From: Nonomuraea africana | Lineage (GTDB): Bacteria; Actinomycetota; Actinomycetes; Streptosporangiales; Streptosporangiaceae | Reading direction: 5' to 3' | NCBI RefSeq assembly: GCF_014873535.1 | Contig: NZ_JADBEF010000001.1 | Location: 3,968,001-4,032,000, forward strand | Length of the DNA stretch: 64,000 bases | Shown here: piece by piece, positions 16,496 through 24,606 of the stretch | How the letters are laid out: each line of letters opens with the position of its first letter | How positions within the stretch are numbered: the stretch's first letter is position 1 | Notes under the pieces: model-generated | Seen by the model: only the letters and a program-made list of their open reading frames with translations | What the model was told of the DNA's origin: nothing | The model's database searches: none | Program-made: the position numbers and the translations under genes

Positions 16496-18408
16496 GTTCG
16501 TCTCCTCACTAGATGGACGGCCAGCGCCAGCAGGGCAAGACCCGCCCCGATCGCGATCGGCACCGGCGACAGGACCAGAAGCAGCAGCGCGGCCACCCCG
16601 CACAGCACCCGCTCGACAGGGCCCGCCAACCCGCCGGTGGCCACGGCGAGCACCACGACCGCCAGCGCCGAGGCGGCGAACGTCCAGGCGATCTGCCAGG
16701 GGGTGCCCTGTCCCAGCAGCGCCCCGCCCGCGGGCGTCAGCACGAAGGCGAACGGCACCAGGAAGGCGGGCAGGGAGTACTTCCACGTCGCGATCATCGT
16801 CCGGTAGGCGTTGCCGCCGGTCAGCGCCGAGGCGGCGAAGGCCGACAGCGCGGTCGGCGGGCTCACCTCGGACAGCACCGCGTAGTAGAAGATGAACATG
16901 TACGCCTCGGGGAAGCTCACCCCGAGCTTGGTCAGCGCGGGCCCGATGATGACCGCCGCGATGACGAACGACGCGGTCACCGGCACGGCGAGGCCGAGCA
17001 GCAGCACCGCCACCGCGCACATGACGGCCGTGACGATCAGGTTGCCGCCCGACAGGCCGACGATGAGCGAGCTGACCTTCAGCCCGAGCCCCGTCAGGGT
17101 GACGACCGCGACGATCGTGCCGGCCGCCGCGCAGGTCGCCGCGACGGGCAGCACGCCCTTGACCCCCGCGGCCAGCGCCTCGGCGGCCCTGCGCGGGGTG
17201 AGCGCGTGCTCGCGGTCGAGGAAGGACAGCGCGAAGGCCAGCAGCGTCGCGTAGACCACCGCGCGGAAGGGCGACTGGCCCAACGCCATGAGGATGACGA
17301 TCACGAAGAGCGAGCTGAAGTGGTAGCCGAACCGCTTGACCAGCGGCCACAGCCGGGGCGCGTCGACCTCGACGGCATGCGTGCCGTACTTCCTGGCGTC
17401 CATCTCGATGGCCAGGAAGATGCCCAGGTAGTAGAGCACGGTCGGGATGGTGGCGTAGAGCAGCACCTGCAGGTAGCTGACCCGGAGGTACTCGGCGATG
17501 ATGAACGCCGCGGCGCCGAGCGTGGGCGGCGACAGGATCGCGCCGATGCCCGAGGCGGCCAGCACGCCGCCGCCATGCTCCCTCGGGTAGCCGGCGCGCT
17601 TGAGGATCGGCCACGCCACGCTGCCGACGCTCACCGTGGTGGCCACGCCCGAGCCGCTGACCGTGCCGAGCAGGAACCCCGCCATGGTGACCGTACGGCC
17701 CGGAGCCGACCGCGACCTGCGGAAGGCGGCCATCGACACGTCCACGAAGAACTTGCCCGCGCCGGAGTGGTCGAGCACGGCGCCGTAGATGGTGAACAGG
17801 ATGATGTAGGTGGCCGCCACGTCGAGCGGCACGCCGTAGACGCCCTCGGTGCCCATGGTGAACGCGACGATGACGCGGTCGAGGTCGTAGCCCTTGTGCC
17901 CGATCGACCAGCCGACCGGGATCCAGCCGCCCCAGTAGGCATAGGCGATGAAGACCAGGCAGACCGCGGGCAGGATCCAGCCGACGGTCCTGCGCGCCGC
18001 CTCGAGCACCAGCACCGTGATCGCCAGCCCGGCCGCGATGTCGAGCGTGGTGGGGTCGAAGGCCCGCCTGATGAACTCGTCGAAGACCACGAGCGGGTAG
18101 AGGCAGGCCACCAGCGCCAGCGCGGCCAGCAGCCAGTCGAGGATCGAGGGCCGCTCCCTGTCGCGCCCGAAGCACACGAACACCAGCGGCAGCACGACCG
18201 CGAGGAACCCGATCCGGTACGGCTGGAGGGCCCCGGGGAAGAACGTCCACCACAGGACGTACAGCGCCAGGCCCAGCGAGATGACGGTGACGAGCGCGGA
18301 GATCCGGCCGCCGAGCTTGCGCACGGGCCGTTCGGCGTCGTATTCGGCGATCAGTTCCTCGGTGGAAGAGGCGCTCACGGTGGGCAAGTTACCCACGTGC
18401 ACCGACAT
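16492..18408 (-). CDS. TRAP transporter permease, fused small and large subunits (DctQM type)
   Basis: This 638-residue inner-membrane protein has about 16 to 18 hydrophobic segments. The N-terminal third corresponds to the small DctQ-like subunit, and from about residue 130 the large DctM-like ion-transport domain follows with GFLLGTVSGSGVATTVSVGSVAWP and the mirrored second half AVPVTASFVIAAVIIGPAL. TRAP systems use a sodium or proton gradient rather than ATP. The fused form paired with a TAXI binding protein is the usual actinobacterial and archaeal arrangement. The ATG at 18408 starts a cytoplasmic tail of about 35 residues. Confidence 0.9.
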   Translation of the reverse strand: MSVHVGNLPTVSASSTEELIAEYDAERPVRKLGGRISALVTVISLGLALYVLWWTFFPGALQPYRIGFLAVVLPLVFVCFGRDRERPSILDWLLAALALVACLYPLVVFDEFIRRAFDPTTLDIAAGLAITVLVLEAARRTVGWILPAVCLVFIAYAYWGGWIPVGWSIGHKGYDLDRVIVAFTMGTEGVYGVPLDVAATYIILFTIYGAVLDHSGAGKFFVDVSMAAFRRSRSAPGRTVTMAGFLLGTVSGSGVATTVSVGSVAWPILKRAGYPREHGGGVLAASGIGAILSPPTLGAAAFIIAEYLRVSYLQVLLYATIPTVLYYLGIFLAIEMDARKYGTHAVEVDAPRLWPLVKRFGYHFSSLFVIVILMALGQSPFRAVVYATLLAFALSFLDREHALTPRRAAEALAAGVKGVLPVAATCAAAGTIVAVVTLTGLGLKVSSLIVGLSGGNLIVTAVMCAVAVLLLGLAVPVTASFVIAAVIIGPALTKLGVSFPEAYMFIFYYAVLSEVSPPTALSAFAASALTGGNAYRTMIATWKYSLPAFLVPFAFVLTPAGGALLGQGTPWQIAWTFAASALAVVVLAVATGGLAGPVERVLCGVAALLLLVLSPVPIAIGAGLALLALAVHLVRRRT

Positions 18409-18447
18409 AAAGTCAAGAGATCGTTTGACGGGGGTCAGGGCGGGGCC

Positions 18448-19557
18448 CTAGCCGCCTGAGATGTCGGACTCCGCGTCCTCGGGCACCACGCAGTCGTAGG
18501 GGTCGTCGAGCCAGCCGTCCGGCAGGTGCACCCGGTCGCGCTCGCCCGACTTGCCGCGGGGCGTGTCGGTGTTGGGCGGCCACGGCTGGTCGCGATCGAG
18601 CTTGGCCAGGCTCGCGCGCAGCCCGTCGAGCGACTCGGCCGTCGCGAGCTCACGCCGCAGCTCGGCGCCGACCGTGAAGCCCTTCAGATACCAGCCGACG
18701 TGCTTGCGGAAGTCGGCGATCGCGTAGCGCTCGATGTCGAAGCACTCGGTCAGGCCCTCCGCGTGCCTGGCCATCGTGTCGGCCACCTCGCCCAGCGTGG
18801 GCCTGGCCCGCTCGGCGCTGCCGTTGAAGGCGTTCTCCAGGTCCTTGAACAGCCACGGCCTGCCCAGGCAGCCCCGCCCGACCACCACGCCGTCGCAGCC
18901 GGTCTCGGCCACCATGCGCAGGGCGTCGTCGGCGCTCCAGATGTCGCCGTTGCCGAGCACCGGGATCTCGGTGACGGCCTCCTTCAGGCGCCTGATCGCC
19001 GCCCAGTCGGCGACGCCGCCGTAGTGCTGCCTGGCCGTACGGCCGTGCAGCGCGATGGCGGACACGCCCTCGTCCACCGCGATGCGCCCGGCGTCGAGGT
19101 AGGTGAGGTGGTCGTCGTCGATGCCCTTGCGCATCTTCATCGTCACGGGCAGCGCGCCCGCGTTGCCCACGGCCGCGCGCAGGATCCGGCGCAGCAGGTT
19201 GCGCTTGTACGGCAGCGCCGACCCGCCGCCCCTGCGCGTCACCTTGGGCACGGGGCAGCCGAAGTTGAGGTCGATGTGGTCGGCGAGGTCCTCCTCGGCG
19301 ATCATCTTCGCCGCCCTGCCGACGATGTCGGGGTCGACGCCGTAGAGCTGGATGCTCCTCGGCCGCTCGGAATCGGCGAACCTGATCATGCGCATGGTCT
19401 TGGGATTGCGCTCGACCAGGGCCCTGGTCGTGATCATCTCGCACACGAACAGACCGGCGCCCTGCTCGCGGCAGAGCACCCTGAACGGCGCGTTCGTGAT
19501 GCCCGCCATCGGTGCGAGCACCACCGGCGGCCACACCTCAAGGGGGCCAATCTTCAC
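18448..19557 (-). CDS. dusB: tRNA-dihydrouridine synthase DusB
   Basis: This 369-residue FMN-dependent enzyme reduces specific uridines in tRNA to dihydrouridine with NADPH. It is a TIM barrel starting PPVVLAPMAGITNAPFR (10-26), with the catalytic Cys 101 in DLNFGCPVPKVTRRGGGSAL and the phosphate-binding GNGDIW and VVGRGCLGRPWLF near the C-terminus, followed by the Dus-specific helical domain. The C-terminal tail DTPRGKSGERDRVHLPDGWL is an actinobacterial addition. It is divergent from the ACT-domain gene. The dusB label rather than another Dus type is by overall resemblance. Confidence 0.92.
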   Translation of the reverse strand: MKIGPLEVWPPVVLAPMAGITNAPFRVLCREQGAGLFVCEMITTRALVERNPKTMRMIRFADSERPRSIQLYGVDPDIVGRAAKMIAEEDLADHIDLNFGCPVPKVTRRGGGSALPYKRNLLRRILRAAVGNAGALPVTMKMRKGIDDDHLTYLDAGRIAVDEGVSAIALHGRTARQHYGGVADWAAIRRLKEAVTEIPVLGNGDIWSADDALRMVAETGCDGVVVGRGCLGRPWLFKDLENAFNGSAERARPTLGEVADTMARHAEGLTECFDIERYAIADFRKHVGWYLKGFTVGAELRRELATAESLDGLRASLAKLDRDQPWPPNTDTPRGKSGERDRVHLPDGWLDDPYDCVVPEDAESDISGG

Positions 19558-19647
19558 TTGTTAAGTTCTAGCGCAGGTCGAGCCGTGAGTGTTATTCGCG
19601 GATAGGGTGTGACCTGGGATCGTTCTCGCGATATTCGGAGGCCATGG

Positions 19648-20298
19648 ATGCTTCTGCGACTGCGCATCGCGCTGCCCGACCGGCCCGGCGCCCTCGGTCA
19701 GGTCACTCGCGTGCTCGGCGTCGCAGGAACCGACATCACCCAGGTCACCGTGCTCGAACGCGGCGGAGGCAGGGCGCTCGACGACTTCACGCTCTTCTGC
19801 CCCGAGGGCACCTCGAAGGAGTCGCTGACCAAGAGCCTGCTCACCGTGCCCGGCGTGACGGTCGAGGGCGTGTGGACCACGCGTGAGGCCCCCGGCACCT
19901 ATCCCGAGCTGGAGATACTCAAGTACATCACCACCGCGGGCGACAGGGCGCTGCCGACGCTGATCGACTCCATGCCGGTGCTGTTCAGCGCCGACTGGGC
20001 GGCGGCCGGCACCGACAAGGAGCCCCGCTCCCTCGTCTACTCCAGCTGGCGCGCCCCGCAGGACGTGCCGCTGCCCGAGACGGCCCCGCCAAGGCCCGTG
20101 GCCGCCACCCTCGAGTCGGGTCTGCACACCATCGCCGCTCCCCTGCCCCCGCTGGCGCTCATCCTCATGCTGGCGCGTTCGGAGGGCCCGGCCTTCCACC
20201 GCATGGAGGTGCACCGGCTGACCAGGATCCTGGAGATCTTTCTGACGCTGCCCTCGACCGAACGGATCGTGGCCAGGCAGCTGCGCAGGGGCGAGTGA
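19648..20298 (+). CDS. ACT-domain protein (amino-acid-binding regulatory domain)
   Basis: This 216-residue cytoplasmic protein has an N-terminal ACT domain (LLRLRIALPDRPGALGQVTR, residues 2-21), the ligand-binding fold of amino-acid-controlled enzymes. The rest, beginning about residue 85, has no recognised enzyme domain and includes a hydrophobic stretch (HTIAAPLPPLALILMLARS) that may be buried rather than membrane-spanning. Related Streptomyces proteins are annotated only as ACT or amino-acid-binding proteins. The ATG at 19648 follows GGAGG by 6 bases and is preferred to the GTG at 19609 and the out-of-frame ATG at 19644. Confidence 0.75.
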   Translation: MLLRLRIALPDRPGALGQVTRVLGVAGTDITQVTVLERGGGRALDDFTLFCPEGTSKESLTKSLLTVPGVTVEGVWTTREAPGTYPELEILKYITTAGDRALPTLIDSMPVLFSADWAAAGTDKEPRSLVYSSWRAPQDVPLPETAPPRPVAATLESGLHTIAAPLPPLALILMLARSEGPAFHRMEVHRLTRILEIFLTLPSTERIVARQLRRGE

Positions 20299-20329
20299 TG
20301 ACGCATCCGCTCGGAAACTCCGCTAGAGT
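20299..20329 (+). promoter_or_regulatory. Putative promoter of the tRNA cluster
   Basis: A TGACGCA-like -35 (20299-20305), an 18-bp spacer and the -10 TAGAGT (20324-20329) lie about 30 bases upstream of tRNA-Gly. The position fits transcription of the three-tRNA operon. It overlaps the last codons of the ACT gene only at its edge. Confidence 0.45.
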
Positions 20330-20358
20330 TTTCTCTGTCGCCGCGAACGAGCGGCAAC

Positions 20359-20430
20359 GCGGAAGTGGCTCAGTGGTAGAGCATCACCTTGCCAAGGTGA
20401 GGGTCGCGGGTTCGAATCCCGTCTTCCGCT
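20359..20430 (+). tRNA. tRNA-Gly (GCC)
   Basis: The acceptor stem GCGGAAG pairs with CTTCCGC at the 3' end, the anticodon arm TCACC-TTGCCAA-GGTGA carries GCC, and the T-loop GGTTCGAATCCC is canonical. The discriminator is U and CCA is not encoded. It is first in the Gly-Cys-Val cluster. Confidence 0.97.
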
Positions 20431-20459
20431 CGGAGAGGCCACGACAGTAGGCCTCGCTC

Positions 20460-20533
20460 GGTGGAGTGGCCGAGAGGCGAGGCAGCGGCCTGCAAAGCCG
20501 TCCACACGGGTTCAAATCCCGTCTCCACCTCCA
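20460..20533 (+). tRNA. tRNA-Cys (GCA), CCA end encoded
   Basis: The acceptor stem GGTGGAG pairs with CTCCACC, the anticodon loop carries GCA between CGGC and GCCG arms, and the T-loop is GGTTCAAATCC. The discriminator U, diagnostic for cysteine tRNAs, is followed by an encoded CCA (20531-20533), unlike its two neighbours. Confidence 0.96.
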
Positions 20534-20545
20534 GTTTTCACCCGA

Positions 20546-20617
20546 GGACGATTAGCTCAGCGGGAGAGCGCTTCCCTGACACGGAAGAGGTCACAGGTTC
20601 AATCCCTGTATCGTCCA
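20546..20617 (+). tRNA. tRNA-Val (GAC)
   Basis: The acceptor stem GGACGAT pairs with ATCGTCC, the anticodon arm CTTCC-CTGACAC-GGAAG carries GAC, and the T-arm ACAGGTTCAATCCCTGT is intact. The discriminator is A and there is no encoded CCA. The downstream stretch 20618-20920 has no gene I can support; tRNA 3' ends are common integration sites, but no attachment duplication is evident. Confidence 0.96.
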
Positions 20618-20920
20618 CTCGCTTCACTTTCCCTGCCCCTGGGGTCTTCTGGTCGACCCACGCCTGCGGGGAGCGTCCTGCGCGGCTGGTTCCGGCAGGA
20701 CCCCGATCTTCATCGCACGCTGATGGCGTTCCTCCTCGACGCGGCCCGGCCGATTCCCGGCCACTGCTTCACCGCGGTCTACGGGCGTCCATCACGCGGG
20801 CTGGCGGCTCTGGCGCTCGCCGGTGCATCCCCCAGTACCAGCGGATCTCGGACCGGGCTCTTGTCAGGCGGGGCGACCGGGCCTCCGACCCCTCCCCTGG
20901 CGTGCCGTACCGTCTGAACA

Positions 20921-22339
20921 ATGACGGAGCAGAACACAGAGGTGGACGTCGTCGTCATCGGCGGCGGTCCCGCGGGTGAGAACGTGGCGGGACGGGTGGT
21001 GCGCGGAGGACTCTCGTGCGCCGTCGTGGAGGACCATCTGGCGGGTGGTGAGTGCTCCTACTACGCCTGCATCCCCAGCAAGGCGCTGCTGCGGCCGATG
21101 GAGCTGGCGGCCGAGGTGAGCAGGGTGCGCGGACTGGAGCTGGCCGGCCCGATCGACGTGCCCGCCGTCCTGGCCGCGCGGGACCGGGCGGTCGCGCACC
21201 TCGACGACAGCGGCCAGGCCGACTGGATCATCGGCCTGCCCGCCCTCCTCGTGCGCGGCAGGGGACGGCTGGCCGGCGACCGGCTCGTGGAGGTGACCAC
21301 CCATGACGGCGCCGTCACGCGGCTGCGCGCCAGGCACGCGGTGGTTCTGGCGACCGGCAGCGTCCCCGTCGTCCCCGACGTTCCCGGGCTGGCCGCGGCG
21401 CGGCCGTGGTTCAGCAGGAACGCCACGTCGGTGCGTGCGGTGCCGTCCCGCCTGGTCGTGCTGGGCGGCGGCGTGGTCGCCTGCGAGATGGCCCAGGCCC
21501 TGCACGCCCTCGGCGCCACCGAGACGACGATGCTCGTGCGCGGTGACCGGCTGCTGGGGCGGATGGAGCCGTTCGCGGGCGAGCTGCTGGCCGACTCCCT
21601 GCGCGCGGCCGGCATCGACGTGCGCATGGGCACGAAGGTCACGGGGGTCGAGCGGGCGGCGGATGGCGGTCCCGTCACCGTCCTTCTGGCCGGTGGCGAC
21701 CAGGTGGAGGCCGACGAGCTGCTGGTGGCGACCGGCCGCCGTCCCGCCACCGACGGGCTCCAGCTGGACGAGCTCGGCCTCGAGCTGAACGGCGCGGTCC
21801 AGGTGGACGACAGCATGCGGGTCCCCGGCTCCGGCTGGCTGTACGCCGTGGGCGACGTCAACGGCCGCAACCTGCTCACCCACATGGGCAAGTACCAGGC
21901 CCGCGTCTGCGGCGACGTCATCGTCGCGCGTGCCCACGGCCGTCCCGACGACGCCCTCTCGCTGCGTGACAGCGCCGACGGCCGCGGCGCCCCCCAGGTG
22001 GTGTTCACCGATCCGCAGGTGTGCGCGGTCGGCCGTACCGAGGAGGCGGCCCGCGCCGACGGCTTCGAGGTGCGGGTGGTCGAGTACGACATGGGCAGGG
22101 TCGCGGGCGCCTCCCTGCAGGGTGAGCGGTACCAGGGTCGCGCGAAGGCGGTCGTCGACGAGCGCCGCCGGGTGCTGCTCGGCGTCACCTTCGCCGGTCC
22201 CGCGGTCGCCGAACTGCTGCACGCCGCCACGATCGCGGTCACGGCCGAGGTGCCGCTGGAGACGCTGTGGCACGCGGTGCCGGCGTTCCCGGCGGTCAGC
22301 GAGATCTGGCTGCGGCTGCTGGAGGAGTACGGGCTCTAG
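20921..22339 (+). CDS. FAD-dependent pyridine nucleotide-disulfide oxidoreductase (Lpd/MerA-like)
   Basis: This 472-residue flavoprotein is related to dihydrolipoamide dehydrogenase and mercuric reductase. The FAD motif GGGPAGENVAG spans 14-24, and the redox-active pair is C45-x4-C50 in GGECSYYACIPSK, a variant of the usual GGTCLNVGCIPSK. The NAD-binding motif is VVLGGGVVACEMAQAL, and FAD contact is in YAVGDVNGR. The C-terminal interface motif is HAVPAFPAVSEIW instead of the canonical HAHPTLSE, so the His-Glu catalytic dyad spacing is altered. The disulfide substrate is therefore uncertain. No 2-oxoacid dehydrogenase genes lie nearby. Confidence 0.85.
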   Translation: MTEQNTEVDVVVIGGGPAGENVAGRVVRGGLSCAVVEDHLAGGECSYYACIPSKALLRPMELAAEVSRVRGLELAGPIDVPAVLAARDRAVAHLDDSGQADWIIGLPALLVRGRGRLAGDRLVEVTTHDGAVTRLRARHAVVLATGSVPVVPDVPGLAAARPWFSRNATSVRAVPSRLVVLGGGVVACEMAQALHALGATETTMLVRGDRLLGRMEPFAGELLADSLRAAGIDVRMGTKVTGVERAADGGPVTVLLAGGDQVEADELLVATGRRPATDGLQLDELGLELNGAVQVDDSMRVPGSGWLYAVGDVNGRNLLTHMGKYQARVCGDVIVARAHGRPDDALSLRDSADGRGAPQVVFTDPQVCAVGRTEEAARADGFEVRVVEYDMGRVAGASLQGERYQGRAKAVVDERRRVLLGVTFAGPAVAELLHAATIAVTAEVPLETLWHAVPAFPAVSEIWLRLLEEYGL

Positions 22340-22368
22340 TCGAACCAGACGGGGATACGCTCGGCCGT

Positions 22369-22878
22369 ATGAGGATCACGCTGGTCCAGGGCGACATCAC
22401 CGAGCAGGACGTGGACGCCGTCGTCAACGCCGCCAACTCCTCCCTCATGGGCGGCGGCGGGGTCGACGGGGCGATCCACCGGCGCGGCGGGCCGGCGATC
22501 CTCGACGAGTGCCGCCGGCTCAGGGCCTCCAAGTACGGCAAGGGCCTGCCGACCGGCCAGGCCGTCGCCACGACGGCGGGGAACCTGCCCGCGCGCTGGG
22601 TGATCCACACGGTCGGCCCCGTCTACTCCGCCGGCGAGGACCGGAGCGCGCTGCTGGCCTCCTGCTACCGCGAGTCGCTCAAGGTCGCCGACTCCCTGGG
22701 AGCGGCGACCGTCGCCTTCCCCGCGATCTCGGCGGGCCTCTACGGCTGGCCGATCGACGACGCCGCCCGCGTCGCCGTCACCACGGTCAAGGCGGCGGAC
22801 ACCTCGGTGGCGGAGGTGCGGTTCGTCCTGTTCACCGAGGACGCCCTCGCCGCCTTCCAGCGCGCGGTCGGCGAGTGA
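22369..22878 (+). CDS. Macrodomain protein, O-acetyl-ADP-ribose deacetylase type
   Basis: This 169-residue single macrodomain of the MacroD/YmdB class hydrolyses O-acetyl-ADP-ribose or removes mono-ADP-ribose from proteins in known members. Diagnostic motifs are VDAVVNAANSSLMGGGGVDGAIH (about 18-40), with the catalytic Asn and Asp, and PAISAGLYGWP (about 119-129), the diphosphate loop. The ATG at 22369 opens the conserved fold; the longer frame to 22267 is antisense-like and overlaps the previous gene. The stop codon is followed at once by three tandem copies of the gene's own 3' end. Confidence 0.92.
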   Translation: MRITLVQGDITEQDVDAVVNAANSSLMGGGGVDGAIHRRGGPAILDECRRLRASKYGKGLPTGQAVATTAGNLPARWVIHTVGPVYSAGEDRSALLASCYRESLKVADSLGAATVAFPAISAGLYGWPIDDAARVAVTTVKAADTSVAEVRFVLFTEDALAAFQRAVGE

Positions 22879-22964
22879 GCAAGGGCTTCCAGCGCGCGGT
22901 CGGCGTGAGCAAGGGCTTCCGGCGTGCCGTCAGCGTGAGCACGGGCTTCCGGCGTGTCGTCAGC
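22875..22964 (+). repeat. Three 30-bp tandem copies of the macrodomain gene's 3' end
   Basis: Units at 22875-22904, 22905-22934 and 22935-22964 each read GTGAGCAAGGGCTTCC-type sequence followed by a copy of the last codons of the gene (AGCGCGCGGTCGGC and variants). In the copies GAGTGA has become GTGAGC, so the unit is open in one frame until a final GAGTGA. The first copy is 32 bases from the parental sequence, out of frame with the gene. Confidence 0.8.
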
Positions 22965-23006
22965 GAGTGAGCGGGGGCTGCGGGCGGGCTGGTGCCGGGG
23001 GCGGCG

Positions 23007-23813
23007 TCAGTGGATCGCCATCGGGGCGACCGCCGTGTAGCCGAGGCCGCTGGAGATCTGGTCGGCGCACTCGATGACCTTGAGCGCCAGCTCGGCCTGC
23101 CGGTTGGGCAGGTCCATGGCCGACAGCGGTCCCGACACCGACAGCGCCGCGACCACCCTGCCCGAGCGGTCGCGCAGCGGGGCGGCGAGGCACGCCCTGC
23201 CGAAGGCCAGCTCCTCCACCTCGGTGGCGTAGCCGCGGGTCCTGACCTCGTCGAGCTCCGCCATCAGGGTGGGCAGATCGCGGATGGTCCTCGGGGTGTA
23301 GGCCGGGTAGGCGGTGCCGAGCAAGGACTCGATGGTGTCCTCGCTGAGGTCCGAAAGGAGGGCCTTGCCCATCGCGGTGGCGTGCAGCGGGCCCTCGGCG
23401 CCGATCATCGTGTACGCCCTGGGGGCGAGCCTGCCCTCGAAGTGGCACAGGTAGAACAGGGCGGCGTCATGCCGTTCGGCCACGTTGGCGCCGAGCCCGA
23501 GCTCTCCGGCCAGCTCCTGGGTGAGCCTGCGCGCCTGGCGGTGCACGGGCGACTGGTTGAGCGCGACGCCGGCCAGGCCGACGACGGTGGGGCCGAGGCG
23601 GTAGAGGCCGCTGCGCTCGTCGTGGGTGACGAAGCCGAGCGCCTCGAGAGTGCCGACCAGGCGGGAGACCGTGGACTGACCGAGGCCGGAGAGCTGGGCC
23701 AGCTCGGAGATCCTCCGCTCGGGGGTCTCCGCCGTGAACGCTCGCAGCAGGGACAGGGCGCGCTCGACGCTCTGGGTGCCGCCGCCGACCTCGCGGGTGC
23801 TGGGCCTTGGCAT
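23007..23813 (-). CDS. IclR-family transcriptional regulator
   Basis: This 268-residue regulator has an N-terminal winged helix (SVERALSLLRAFTAETPERR then ISELAQLSGLGQSTVSRLVGTLEALGFV, about 15-62) and a C-terminal IclR effector domain ending near the motif VAALSVSGP. IclR proteins sense small organic acids and control catabolic operons. It is the last gene of the minus-strand acid-sugar operon, 67 bp after the SDR, with a palindrome in that gap. It most likely regulates the operon in response to the substrate or an intermediate. Confidence 0.9.
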   Translation of the reverse strand: MPRPSTREVGGGTQSVERALSLLRAFTAETPERRISELAQLSGLGQSTVSRLVGTLEALGFVTHDERSGLYRLGPTVVGLAGVALNQSPVHRQARRLTQELAGELGLGANVAERHDAALFYLCHFEGRLAPRAYTMIGAEGPLHATAMGKALLSDLSEDTIESLLGTAYPAYTPRTIRDLPTLMAELDEVRTRGYATEVEELAFGRACLAAPLRDRSGRVVAALSVSGPLSAMDLPNRQAELALKVIECADQISSGLGYTAVAPMAIH

Positions 23814-23839
23814 CGGCCTCCGATCTCATCGTAGGAAAG

Positions 23840-23858
23840 TCATCCAGATGACGGATGA
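23840..23858. promoter_or_regulatory. Inverted repeat upstream of the IclR gene (candidate operator)
   Basis: TCATCC (23840-23845) and GGATGA (23853-23858) form a perfect 6-bp inverted repeat with a 7-bp spacer, about 27 bases upstream of the IclR start. The position suits autoregulation. It does not match the larger palindrome at the head of the operon. Confidence 0.4.
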
Positions 23859-23880
23859 TACATCGACTAGGCAAGGGGCC

Positions 23881-24606
23881 TCAGAGCCAGCGTCCGCGCA
23901 GGTCCTCGCGCAGGAAGGCGGCGGGCGAGGCGATGGACAGGCCGCCGTCGACGGGAAGGACCACCCCGGTGACGAACCCGGCGCGGGCGAGGAAGCGCAC
24001 GGCCTGCGCCACCTCCTCCGGCGTGCCGGTACGGCCCAGCGGATAGCCCGCCGCCGCGTCCGGAACGCCCTCGCCGCCGATCATCCCCGGGGCGACCGCG
24101 TTGACCCTGACGCCGTGCGGGCCGTACTCCAGGGCCAGCTGCCTGACCAGTCCTTCGAGCCCCGCCTTGGCGGCCGCGTAGGCGGGCAGGCCGGGAGCGG
24201 CGAGGAAGGCGTTGACCGAGCTGACGGCGACGATCGCGCCACCGTCCCCTGACCGGCCGGCGGCCAGCCTGGGCAGCGCGGCGCGGCTGACCGCGAAGGC
24301 GGTGCCGAGCACGGCGTCGAGCGCCGCCCGCCACTGCGCGTCGGTGGTCTCGATGATCGGCGCGACCGGCATGACGGCCGCGGCCAGCACGACCACGTCC
24401 AGGCGGCCCGCGGCCTCGACCACGGCCCCGACGGCGGCCGCTGCCCCTTCGGCGCTCGCGCAGTCGAGCACCAGGCTCCTGGCGAAGTCGGGCTCGTCGA
24501 CCTCCTCCAGCGCGACGCCGACGACCGTGTCGCCGTCGGCGGCGAAGGCCCTGCCGATCGCCCGGCCGATCGGCGAGCTGGAGCCGACCACCAGCACGCC
24601 GCTCAC
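23881..24606 (-). CDS. SDR-family NAD(P)-dependent oxidoreductase
   Basis: This 241-residue classical short-chain dehydrogenase has the nucleotide-binding loop GSSSPIGRAIG (8-18), which departs from the usual TGxxxGIG. The catalytic residues are in SSVNAF (Ser 130), with Y143 and K147 in PAYAAAKAG, and the C-terminal PVDGG is typical. The GTG start overlaps the stop of the DapA-family gene (GTGA), so it is translated with it. In this operon it probably oxidises the sugar or a hydroxyl of the product, for example an aldose or lactol dehydrogenase step. The substrate is inferred from context only. Confidence 0.85.
   Translation of the reverse strand: MSGVLVVGSSSPIGRAIGRAFAADGDTVVGVALEEVDEPDFARSLVLDCASAEGAAAAVGAVVEAAGRLDVVVLAAAVMPVAPIIETTDAQWRAALDAVLGTAFAVSRAALPRLAAGRSGDGGAIVAVSSVNAFLAAPGLPAYAAAKAGLEGLVRQLALEYGPHGVRVNAVAPGMIGGEGVPDAAAGYPLGRTGTPEEVAQAVRFLARAGFVTGVVLPVDGGLSIASPAAFLREDLRGRWL

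Noticed and set aside
15527..18253. A 908-codon minus-strand frame spanning the TAXI gene
   Set aside because: The N-terminal 585 codons are a shadow of the TRAP permease; the real gene starts at 16495 with a lipoprotein signal peptide.
20618..20920. Integrated element or attachment site downstream of the tRNA cluster
   Set aside because: No integrase and no duplicated tRNA 3' end; the short open frame at 20723-20917 has no protein-like features.
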